DNA from: Tritrichomonas musculus
Lineage: Eukaryota > Parabasalia > Tritrichomonadida > Tritrichomonadidae
DNA length: 64,000 nt
Direction: 5' to 3'
NCBI GenBank assembly: GCA_039105265.1
Contig: JAPFFF010000055.1
Span: 434,001-498,000 of the forward strand
Position 1 is the stretch's first letter. Each line of letters opens with the position of its first letter. The notes beneath the pieces are model-generated. The model worked only from the letters and a program-made list of their open reading frames with translations, made no database searches and had not been told where the DNA came from. The translations under genes were made by a program, and so were the position numbers. This document shows positions 50,695 to 60,122 of the stretch, one piece after another.

Positions 50695-51041
50695 TACAAA
50701 TCAAAATAAGAGGTGGAAAAAAAATTTTTTTTTCTCCATATTAAAAATAATATATATTAAAATATAATAATATAGTTTTTATTAATAAAAAAGTAAAAAT
50801 TGTTTACTTAACTATTTTATATTCCATGATATACCTATTTTTAAAAAAAAACTGGAAAAAAATAAAATAGATATATCTTTATTTAGAATAATCATATTGA
50901 TTATATTATCATATATATCATTTTATAAATGTATATTTAATTTAATTTAAACATATTTTTTAGGAATACTAATTGAAATATATTGAAATAAAAAACAGAG
51001 AAATCCAAAAAGTTTAATTTAGCCAAAACTTGATCACTTTT

Positions 51042-52403
51042 TCACCCAAGCTAAATATATTATATAATATTATATTATATTAATTATTATATATATTTAT
51101 AAGTTTTCAATTAAAAATAATAAAATAAATAAAAAGATATTCATGATTTATTTTACGAAATTTTCACATATTGACAAAAATAAAGTAAAGATTGCACCAT
51201 AACTTCCTATTTATCTAAGATCAGAAAATTTATATATTATTTATGATTAGTATATCATTCAATAATCTTTTTTAAATGATAAGATTTTATTTTGTCATTC
51301 AAGGTTTATTCCCTAATAACAGTTTTTAAAAGCTTCTATTAAATACGAGTAATCCATTTATATAACATATTTGTATTATTTTTTATAGATTTTTTGTTTT
51401 TTATGTTATAAAATAACAAATATTTTATTTTTTATTTTCTAAATCAATTGTATTAAGTAAAGATAAAATCGTTTTTTACAAATTTTTCCAAAAAGTAGTG
51501 TTTTATACATATTTTTGAATACATCTACAAATCTCAGCTGTCAAAAATAAATTAAGATTGATAAATAAAATTTATTATGTTTATAAAATATTTATTCATG
51601 GAACATATTTAATTTCGACTGCTGAATTTTTAGATATTAACAAAAATAAATCCCAATAGCAAATTCTCAGAAAAAATGAGTAGTTTACATTTTTTTGAAT
51701 AAAATTTAACATACCTGTTTATATGAGTGAACTAAGTAGAAGCGCGCTTAAACTCAAATGAATTGAGTATGAAATAGATGAAGAACAATCAGAATTGAAT
51801 TTAATGAACACACCTAACCATCAGAATGCTTTTTGAATCAAAACCAAAATTCTTTAAATGAAATCATTGACCAAAACACAAATTTAACTGGAAAATATCT
51901 GATTCTTGGAGATATTATCAAAAATGTTGCAAATGGCACAAAAAAGAAACAAAAGAAATCAAGCATGAAATTGAATTGGATAAATTTTTCAATTTTTTCC
52001 ATCAATTTTACAAAAGAACACCAGAAATTTGTGATCTGCAAAATATTATTGATATAATTGACAATTGCGATATTAATTGCCCAGAAGTCCCCGTTTCTGA
52101 TGATATTGAAGATTATTATATTTGGCTTTCAAACAATTTTTCAAAATATGAGTTCTTGTTAAGTTCAAAAATACCAGAAATATTAAGTTCACCAATTCTT
52201 TAATTCAATAAAAATGATATATCTATATTTATAGCGATTTTTATACTGATTAAAATTGAATGAACGCATTGAAAATTTGAATGACCCAAACTTTGTAAAT
52301 CAAATTTATCCATTTATAAATAACTATCTACAGAATAAATTATTTTTAATTTTAGTACTAACTATACTAATTTAAATTATAATGATAAATTTAGCTTGGG
52401 TGA
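51042..52403. mobile_element. Inverted-repeat element, 1.36 kb, superfamily unknown
   Basis: TCACCCAAGCTAAAT at 51042-51056 is repeated exactly in inverted orientation at 52389-52403 (15 bp). The interior is AT-rich and includes a decayed coding piece (51726-52203). No clear target duplication is visible on the flanks, so the true ends or family are uncertain. Confidence 0.5.
51726..52203 (+). pseudogene. Decayed gene fragment of unknown family
   Basis: Frames give MSELSRSALKLK, YEIDEEQSELNLMNTPNHQN, LTGKYLILGDIIKNVANGTK and, in another frame, LDKFFNFFHQFYKRTPEICD, followed by DDIEDYYIWLSNNFSKYEFLL. At least one stop and one frame change interrupt it. The composition is clearly protein-like, but no family is recognised. 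It lies between the inverted repeats at 51042 and 52403, so it may be captured DNA or a remnant of that element's own gene. Confidence 0.45.
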
Positions 52404-52736
52404 TTCATACACCTTTATTCCTAAAACATATCAAAATATCATAAGATGGTTTTATGATAAAAGGCTGATATTTATTATATAGATGTTTTGCTTATATTTA
52501 TATAAAATGGAATCAAATAAATCCATTTTGCTTTGTTTTTTGTCATTTTAGCGGAGATGAAAAAGTTCGATTTTCTCAAAAACTGTCAGTCGAAAATCAA
52601 TAACTTACCTATAATTCTAGTTCACTATTGATGATAAGCATATCCTATAAGTTTTATTAAATTTGACAGCTGATAATTTTTTTTTTCCACCTTTTCAAAA
52701 TATTTCATTCATAAGTATAATATAAAACTAAGAATT

Positions 52737-53702
52737 TTATTCTGTGTCAACAGCAACAAAAGCTCTTGTGGCAATTCCACATAGATTATGTTTGTTGCGA
52801 ATCATTCTTACATAGCCATCCTCTCCCCAGGAAGTTCCCCAAGAGTTACGTATAATCCAGTAATCAATTCCATTTTCTGTTCCATAGCCGACAGCAGCAA
52901 CTGCATGGCTGAGGTAAGTTCCTTTGCAATCTTCATCGTCGAGAATGCCGCCGGAATAAGATTGGAATGGGTAATTTCCTGCAGCAATACAAATCGAAGC
53001 GACACCATATAATGCAACTTTTTCTTTAAGATCGTTTTCATCAGCAATTGAAACAGTAATAAGAGAAGTAATTTTTCCAATCGCTTTACTGGCATCGTAT
53101 AAACATTTATCTTGAATGGCTTTGTATGGGTAGTCGGATTGCGAATTGAATTGACCATTTTGTTTATCAATTATAAATTTGCAAGCATCATCAGCCCATC
53201 CTCCTCCGCATCCAGAAAATGGAGCACAATCAATAAGATTTTGTTCTGAAAATTGAAGTAAATTACCAGTATGAATAGCGTAGGCACTTTCTGATGTCGT
53301 AATTGCCGAAAAAGACCAGCAGCCACCACAACTGCCTTGATCTCTAATAGGATTGACAACTCCTTTATCACGCCAATCGCATGAATCAGGAACATTAACA
53401 TTCAATTTTGTTGAAACTAACTTATTGGTTTGTGTATATTGAGAATGTGATCCTAAAAGTAACTTGTACTCTGATGGTGTATAACATGAAAATTTATTGA
53501 TACCGACGCGGAATGTTAGTCCATTTCTACGATTAAAATCTTGGCAGTAGCGAGTATTTGTAATAAAAATACCAAGTCTAAAATGATATTCATCACCTGT
53601 ATAAAATTGCTGATTTTCCCTCATCCATTGGATAAACCGACGCTCTTCACTAAGGAATAAATGAACTTTGGAAAAAGCAAAATTAAGAAAAATGAAAAGC
53701 AT
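52737..53702 (-). CDS. Papain-like cysteine protease (cathepsin L-like, family C1)
   Basis: A 321-residue preproenzyme with a short hydrophobic signal peptide (MLFIFLNFAFSKV), an I29-type inhibitory propeptide (RFIQWMRENQQFY...FRVGINKFSCYT) and a mature domain from about VPDSCDWRDKG. The catalytic set is complete: oxyanion Gln and nucleophile Cys in DQGSCGGCWSFS, His in YLSHAVAAVGYG and Asn in IIRNSWGTSWG. It should be routed through the secretory or lysosomal path and activated by propeptide removal. Secreted papain-like proteases of this type are established virulence and nutrition factors in trichomonads. GGC replaces the common GSC before the catalytic Cys. The gene is intact and free-standing. 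Confidence 0.95.
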   Translation of the reverse strand: MLFIFLNFAFSKVHLFLSEERRFIQWMRENQQFYTGDEYHFRLGIFITNTRYCQDFNRRNGLTFRVGINKFSCYTPSEYKLLLGSHSQYTQTNKLVSTKLNVNVPDSCDWRDKGVVNPIRDQGSCGGCWSFSAITTSESAYAIHTGNLLQFSEQNLIDCAPFSGCGGGWADDACKFIIDKQNGQFNSQSDYPYKAIQDKCLYDASKAIGKITSLITVSIADENDLKEKVALYGVASICIAAGNYPFQSYSGGILDDEDCKGTYLSHAVAAVGYGTENGIDYWIIRNSWGTSWGEDGYVRMIRNKHNLCGIATRAFVAVDTE

Positions 53703-54476
53703 TTATTGTATTTTAATAACTTTTTTTTTATGTTGATATTTGTTCTATTTTAAACTTTTTGAAAAGAAAATATCAATATAAAAATATTTTTATCTTAATA
53801 TAATAAAAACAACCCCTACAAAAAAGACTTGAACTTATACGTCCATATAATATATTAATGATATTTTGGATAAGGCTTTATTTAAGAATAATATTTTACT
53901 ATTTTAATTATTCCCCTCCTCTCTAAAATTCACAAATTCTCGTTATTTTAAAATCGTTATTTATTCGTTATTTTATCATATTCAAATTTGAATACTTTTC
54001 TTCTCAATATTTGAAAGAGATAACGGATGATATTTTAATTATTGAATATTTCGATGAATAATTTATAAACTTAAATTTTAATCAATTATATAATATATAC
54101 ATTTACTTTTAATATTATATTTAAAGTATGGTTAAAAATTAAGATGGTAATAATTATATTATTTTATTAATCTAGGTTAGCTAAAAAGATATTGAGATAA
54201 TTACTACATATTATTACTATTATATATCATCACTCTTCGTTTATATAATTAGAATTGGTCGATGTGTTTGGACTCTCAAAAATATGCTATCAGAACTAGA
54301 TGCCTGATGCTTATTCTGAGACAAAAAATGCAGATTCTGGACATATATCAGAAAATAAAAATAAATAGTATGACGAGAAACGCTGATTCTATAAAAAAGG
54401 TCTAAAATATCATCTTATTTTGAAAATTGTAGGTATTCTAAGGGAAATGCTAATTAAATTATAGCACATTTGTTAC

Positions 54477-55313
54477 ATGTACAAACGAAGGATTCTATTC
54501 TACTATACTCTGTATCTTGTTTATTTTGAATTGAATTATCAATATTACAAAAAAGCTGCTAAAGAAGGAAATGCTGATGCCATTTATAAATACGCTAGTT
54601 TAATTATTTGCAATGATAATAATAAAGATGATATTGACGAGTCAATCAAAGTATCAAAAAAAGCTTGCGATAAAGGTCACATGGATTCTAGGTTTTTATA
54701 TGGTATGATCTTTTTAAAAGGTGAAATTCTCCCAACTGATCAAAAAAAAGCAGCTAGATATTTCAGAATTGCAGCTGATAATGGTCAAATAGATTCGATG
54801 GTTCAATATGGCTTCATGTTATCAAATGGAGAAGGCGTTGCAATTAATAAAGCAGAAGCAGTAAAATATTACAAAATAGCAATCAATAAAGGTAATTCAA
54901 AAGCAATGCATGATTATGCTAACTTGCTGTATTCTGGCGATGGGGATATTCTCATCTCAGAAAATCTGGTAGGGAAACTAGCATTAATAGCTCTAACAAT
55001 CATTCGAATATTTATTGAATTTTTTTCAATGAATTACAAATGGGAAAATTTAAATAGAGTTTTTCAGATTTTTCGGTTAGTTTTCAAATTTGAATGCTTC
55101 ATTCAATTTCCTTTCAATTTTTTGAGGCAAACATGCAAGGTAGTCGTTTCTCGTGCACTAAAAGATTTCAAAGTTTCTTATTTCCAAAAAAATATTCTTA
55201 TGGTCGTATATCATATGAATTTAGGATTCTTTATTCTTCAATTTCTTTTTGGAAGAAAATTAGTTAATATTATTTTAGAAAAATTTCTCCATATTTTTAC
55301 TTTAGTAATCTGA
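54477..55313 (+). pseudogene. Sel1-repeat gene fragment
   Basis: Residues 15-165 contain about four Sel1 repeats (YYKKAAKEGNADAIYKYASL, CDKGHMDSRFLYGMIFLKGE, AARYFRIAADNGQIDSMVQY, AVKYYKIAINKGNSKAMHDY). After LLYSGDGD the frame runs on for another 110 residues of AT-driven hydrophobic sequence with no Sel1 pattern. No kinase domain precedes it, and the first residues look non-coding. It is most simply a broken kinase-Sel1 or Sel1 gene whose frame remains open by chance. The DNA from 53703 to 54476 upstream is AT-rich with no recognised feature. Confidence 0.6.
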
Positions 55314-55868
55314 TGATTTGCTTCTAGTGTTGAAAGAAAATGAACAAATAGTGCCTAATTTACTTTTTATTAAATTTTTGAAAAAGATACTGAATCTTTT
55401 ATGCAAAAAATGTATTAAAATCTCCTTAATTTTTATATATGATTCATATAAAAATATTTAATTACAGAAATATATACATAAATTAAATAAATGTATTTAA
55501 TATAATTATAATGTTCATTATCGATCAGCATATTTCATTAACATCAGTTTATTTTTGAAATTATTTGAACATGCACTAAATATACAGTTTATTTTATTGC
55601 AGAAAAGCTGATATTATACATTTTTTTTTTTTATTGGAAATAAAAATCTTTTTATATTTTGAATAGTTTATATTTATATTTTTCTGCGCAAAAAGCGGTT
55701 GGAAAAACTTTAAATTTAAATATCTTAAATTAGAATGATTGAAATCATTAAACAACAACTTCAAATGATATAAAAACAGTCAAATTAATTAATTAAAATT
55801 TTAATTTATTCATGATGTAATTTCATGGTATTTTAAATTAGCAAGCCAATTCTTGTTTGTAAATTAGA

Positions 55869-58616
55869 TTAATTGACTCCTCCTTCAGGAATGTGACTAT
55901 TATGTAAATTTTCTTCAGTTGTACGAAGAGCTGAAAGTGATATAGAATTTTGTGTGCATCCTGTGAAATCAGTTGAATATCTGGAATCATAATCACCCCA
56001 ACTGAAGTTGCAATTCTGGCATGAAGAAACATTTTGATTTTTGTCACAATTTTGAATTGGTACTTGCCTTGTTGTATTATTTATTGTTTGATTTGGCTTT
56101 TCTATTTGATTTTCCGATTTTGTCTCTGGCATAAGAATTGAATTTGCATCTTGTTTGTGGTTGTGATGGAAGTTTTGCTCAGTTGAATGAAGACCAGAAA
56201 GAGATTGCGAATTTTCAGTGAAACCAGTGAAATCAGTTGAATACCTTGAGTCATAATCTCCCCAACTGAAATTGCAATGCTGGCATGAAGAATCATTGTG
56301 ATTTTGTTCGGAATCTAGAAGTGGTGGCTGCCTTGTTTTATGTTGAGTCTGACTTGTCAGCTCTTTTCCGGAGAGTGCCTCTGAAATAGGTATTGAGATT
56401 GCATTGCGTTTGTGGTTGTGATGGAAGTTTTGTTCAGTTGAACGAAGACCAGAAAGAGATTGCGAATTTTCTGTGAAGCCTGTGAAATCAGTTGAATACC
56501 TTGAGTCATAATCTCCCCAACTGAAATTGCAATGTTGGCATGAAGATGCATCACGAGCACTATCATGATTTTGAGCTGAATCCTGCTCGCTCAATACTGG
56601 ATTTAATGGCTCTGGTAATGCTCTTCTTTGTATTTTATGGTGATGATGAAATCTTTCTTCTGTAGAACGAAGGCAAGAAAGAGATTGTGAATTTTCTGTG
56701 AAGCCTGTGAAATCAGTTGAGTATCGAGAGTCGTAATCACCCCATGTAAAGTCACAGTATTCGCAAGATGGTTCATCAAGATGAATTCCACGGCTTCTAG
56801 CAGTTAAAGATTCTGTTTGTGCTTCCGACATTGTTAGTGGTTCAGTTTCGGTTTCAGTTTCAGTTTCAGTTTCAGTTTCAGTCTCGGTTTCTTGTGCTGG
56901 TACCTGAACTGGCTCAATATTTCTTTGCTTTGTTGGCTGTTCATCATCGTTGAGAACATCAATTCCCAAGTAAAGTCGTCCTGCCTTTTTATTATTAAGA
57001 CTAACATCCTCTTGGTAGTCAACATGCGATCCAACTGGCCATTGATTAATTGGCAATTCAAGTTGATCCATTATTTTTTCATCGTTATGTTGACCGTTTT
57101 GATTGAACATGTTAACGACAAGTGTATCAGTGTTCCAATCATTACTGTGCAATTCAAATTGCTGATTCCAAATTGGATTCAAATCATTGTCAATAGCTCT
57201 TGTTCTTTTGATGCTTCCTGGCTCATCCCTCAATTGTAATGTAAGATAAGGATCAGCTACTTGTGATTCATGTTTTCTGAGCTGGCATCCTTTTTTAGCA
57301 TGGACAACAACTTTGCATGGTTGAGCAACTGAAACTGATTTTCCTTGTGCTGCTGGACCTTCTTCAAGTATGTATTCATAATGAACATTTCCTGCATCTT
57401 TGTCTTTAAGCATGACACCTTGGTTGAAAACTTGACGTTCGCCTAAAGGTACACTTGATAATGGAATCTCTTGTTCATTCATCATTTTGTCATCTTTTTT
57501 GATATCTCTATCCATCAAGTTGACAAGAAGAACATCATTCTTGATATCTGGAACATCGAGTGTTAAGTTTTGATTCCATACTGGATTTAAATTGTTTGAA
57601 ATAGCTTGAGTTTTAACTTTCGAATCAGGACGATTTTTGAGTTCAAATGTCATGTATGGATCGGACTTTCCAACAGTGTCCATTTTCTTCAAATTGTTAC
57701 CATCAACGGCAAAAATCTTTAAATGACCTCTTTGAGCATTAGTTTGATTATCTAGTTGGACATCTTTTGATTGAACATCAGTTCCATTCTGGTCATTTGG
57801 CAAAAAGTTGATTTCAAAATGAAGTCTGCCTGCATCTTTCTTTTTCAAGTTTATATTGTTGTCGAAAATGTAATGTTCGCCAATTTGGTGGTCTCTTAAT
57901 GGTATCTCTATTCTATCCATCATTTTATCATCGAATTTTATGTCCTCATCAAGCATATCGACTTCAAGAACATCTGCATTTCTATTTGCTGAGTAAATAT
58001 TCAATTCTTCATTCCAAACAGGATTCTTAGTGTTACTTATTATCTGTGTTTTTACAGTTGAGTCCTTCTTTCCTTTCAAACGGAATCTGAGATATGGATC
58101 TGACTTTCCATTTGTGTCCATTTTCAATACGTTTTGAGCGTCAAATGCCTTAATATGAAGAAGACATCCGTTTGGACTTGTATTTGAGTCTCCAAGATTG
58201 ACTCCGCGCTCTGAAACACTTGATGCATATCCTGGGGCAGGGAAAGCTTGTACTTCGAATGTAAATTTGCCTGCATCTTTATTCTTAAGTTTAATATCAA
58301 TTTCTTTTCTTTCAACTGGAGAACCAGCTCGCCAGGTATTGACAGGATATTGAATTTCATTCATCATTTTATCTTTAAATTTGATATCTTCATCGTACAT
58401 GTTGATCAATAACATATCATTTGGATCTGTTGCTATAATATCAAATTCTTCGTTCCAAACAGGATTTGTCGTATTGCTTATGATCTGTGTTTTTTGACAT
58501 TCTTTTTTATCTTGACTTTTCAATCGAAGAGTTACATACGGATCAGATTTTCCGCCAACGTCCATTTTAAGGACATTTCTGGCATTACATATTTTGATAT
58601 GAAGACGTACTGCCAT
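55869..58616 (-). CDS. Four-C2-domain protein with a Cys/His repeat tail
   Basis: A 915-residue protein. Four C2 domains lie at about 1-125, 148-270, 292-412 and 430-555, each with KSDPY/ADPY, NPVWN/NPIWN and a second loop. The first three keep the calcium-binding Asp pattern (e.g. MYDEDIKFKD); the fourth has lost several (HESQVADPY, MFNQNGQHND). An (ET)n run (about 590-607) follows. Four tail repeats then carry CxxC, WGDYDSRYSTDFTGF and, in three, a His-rich end (HHHH or HHNH). C2 domains bind membranes, mostly in response to calcium; the tail is of unknown type and could bind zinc. No membrane anchor. A TCATTT initiator supports the ATG at 58616. Confidence 0.9.
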   Translation of the reverse strand: MAVRLHIKICNARNVLKMDVGGKSDPYVTLRLKSQDKKECQKTQIISNTTNPVWNEEFDIIATDPNDMLLINMYDEDIKFKDKMMNEIQYPVNTWRAGSPVERKEIDIKLKNKDAGKFTFEVQAFPAPGYASSVSERGVNLGDSNTSPNGCLLHIKAFDAQNVLKMDTNGKSDPYLRFRLKGKKDSTVKTQIISNTKNPVWNEELNIYSANRNADVLEVDMLDEDIKFDDKMMDRIEIPLRDHQIGEHYIFDNNINLKKKDAGRLHFEINFLPNDQNGTDVQSKDVQLDNQTNAQRGHLKIFAVDGNNLKKMDTVGKSDPYMTFELKNRPDSKVKTQAISNNLNPVWNQNLTLDVPDIKNDVLLVNLMDRDIKKDDKMMNEQEIPLSSVPLGERQVFNQGVMLKDKDAGNVHYEYILEEGPAAQGKSVSVAQPCKVVVHAKKGCQLRKHESQVADPYLTLQLRDEPGSIKRTRAIDNDLNPIWNQQFELHSNDWNTDTLVVNMFNQNGQHNDEKIMDQLELPINQWPVGSHVDYQEDVSLNNKKAGRLYLGIDVLNDDEQPTKQRNIEPVQVPAQETETETETETETETETEPLTMSEAQTESLTARSRGIHLDEPSCEYCDFTWGDYDSRYSTDFTGFTENSQSLSCLRSTEERFHHHHKIQRRALPEPLNPVLSEQDSAQNHDSARDASSCQHCNFSWGDYDSRYSTDFTGFTENSQSLSGLRSTEQNFHHNHKRNAISIPISEALSGKELTSQTQHKTRQPPLLDSEQNHNDSSCQHCNFSWGDYDSRYSTDFTGFTENSQSLSGLHSTEQNFHHNHKQDANSILMPETKSENQIEKPNQTINNTTRQVPIQNCDKNQNVSSCQNCNFSWGDYDSRYSTDFTGCTQNSISLSALRTTEENLHNSHIPEGGVN
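55880..56790 (-). repeat. Four tail repeats encoding CxxC-WGDYDSRY units
   Basis: Coding repeats start near 56765, 56545, 56290 and 56015. The 45-residue core is highly conserved, also at the DNA level, and is separated by variable Ser/Gln/Asn-rich spacers. The last copy is the most diverged (TGCTQNSISLSALRTTEENL). Confidence 0.85.
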
Positions 58617-58626
58617 TTAATAAAAA

Positions 58627-58632
58627 AAATGA
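58627..58632 (-). promoter_or_regulatory. Inr-type initiator (TCATTT)
   Basis: The minus strand reads ACATCATTTTTTTTATTAAATG; predicted +1 A at 58630, 14 nt before the start of the C2 protein. Confidence 0.65.
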
Positions 58633-59444
58633 TGTGTTTTAATGGGAATAAAACCTATTTTACAACGATATTTTTAAAAATCTAAATATTTTATGATATT
58701 AAAAATATTTTTTTATAACTAAATATTTTTTATTATTAACGTTAAATATATATACTATATATTTAAAATATATCATGATTTAAAATAGTATAGTAGATAT
58801 ATAATTTCAACAATTTTCAATTAATTACAAAAATTGAATGTAGCATTAAATTGTATTAATAACTGTTTTTTTAAATTAATCATTTATTAAAATATATTGT
58901 AATATAATTTGTTTTTAATGATAATAAAAAAATAAATATATAAATTATTAAAATAATAACATATAAAATAGAATATTATTTTGAAATAATAGTTTTAAAA
59001 TAGGGTATTTACATTACAATAATAGACTAAGGAAATATAATTGAAAGAGTTATCAAAAATATTGAAAAACCGATATTAATTAGAAGTAAATAGGTAATTT
59101 AATATAAATAATATAATAATTGATTTTTTTGAGAAAAAAATAAATACTATAATTTTTCGCTTTTTTTGTGTGGAGTTGTTATCAACTGAAAATTGAGAAT
59201 ATACGATTTTAATTCAGAGCATTATGTGTTTTTTAAATTAATTCATCTTTATCTCAGTATTTTACTGAAATTTAGAAAATATAAAGGAAATTATATTTAT
59301 AAATATTAATCTATATTTAAATAAACATTTTGAAATTCTAATGTATTAATTAAAAACAAAAAAACTATTATCAATATTCTCTCTCAAAAAATTGAGTGAT
59401 ATTTACCAATAGATAGATAACGTACTTTGAAAAATTACGATACC

Positions 59445-59870
59445 AAGTTTTTTATTTTGAAGATGATGCTTATCCACAATACCCCTTACCTACATTTATT
59501 GCTTCTGAACGAATATTTTGGGGCTTAGGAGGTGAAGGAATAGATATCAATAGAGAACCAGAATTATCAATTTGTAATTAAAGAATTACCTGCTTTTGAA
59601 CAAGTGAAAACTGAATGATGTAGAGAATATGTCATATCATGCATTTAAACTCAATCTATTATGTATTGATGCTTGGTGATAGTTTTGCTAAATCCTTTGT
59701 TATTTTAAAATTTTAGCTTCTGTTTTTCAAAGAAAAATTTAAACAACAAGCTGATTATTTTTATCAGTTAGCGCAAACACGACCATACATACAATTGCTT
59801 ACTAATTTAACTAAAATTGCTTTACTGAGATCAATTAGATATTGCCTTATATCTTGTTATTATGTTAAAT
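59445..59870 (+). pseudogene. Possible Sel1-family remnant
   Basis: One frame gives FYFEDDAYPQYPLPTFIASE then WGLGGEGIDINREPELSICN before a stop, and later KFKQQADYFYQLAQTRPYIQ, resembling parts of Sel1 repeats (LG...GIDINRE...A..YY.LA). Stops and frame changes break it. The preceding DNA (58640-59440) is AT-rich with no recognised feature. Confidence 0.35.
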
Positions 59871-59939
59871 AAACTTTTTTTTTGTTTTTGTTAAAATCAT
59901 CGATAATAAACAGTGCTATACTTATATATGAAAATTTCA

Positions 59940-60065
59940 TTTATGGAATTTTTTTTTTTATGTTCTCAGAATTTTCAGATACGGAATTTTTTTTTTATGC
60001 TCTCAGAATTTTCATTTATGGAATTTTTTTTTTATGCTCTCAGAATTTTCAGATACGGAATTTTT
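59940..60065 (+). repeat. Short minisatellite upstream of the LRR gene
   Basis: Three to four tandem copies of a unit of about 40 bp: GGAATTTTTTTTT, then ATG(C/T)TCTCAGAATTTTCA and (GATAC or TTTAT). It lies directly before the Inr and start codon of the gene at 60123. It is open in frame by chance, which artificially extends the downstream reading frame. Confidence 0.75.
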
Positions 60066-60110
60066 TTTTTTTTTTATGTTTCTCAAAAATTGAATACTGT
60101 TTACATAATT

Positions 60111-60116
60111 TCATTT
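60111..60116 (+). promoter_or_regulatory. Inr-type initiator (TCATTT) deciding the LRR gene start
   Basis: TTTCATTTTTTAGAATG: predicted +1 A at 60113, 10 nt before the ATG at 60123. A transcript starting here cannot include upstream in-frame ATGs, so 60123 is the likely start. Confidence 0.7.
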
Positions 60117-60122
60117 TTTAGA

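Noticed and set aside
59913-60122. Hydrophobic N-terminal extension of the LRR protein
   Set aside because: It is encoded by a short tandem repeat and lies upstream of a well-placed initiator at 60111, so it is very unlikely to be translated.
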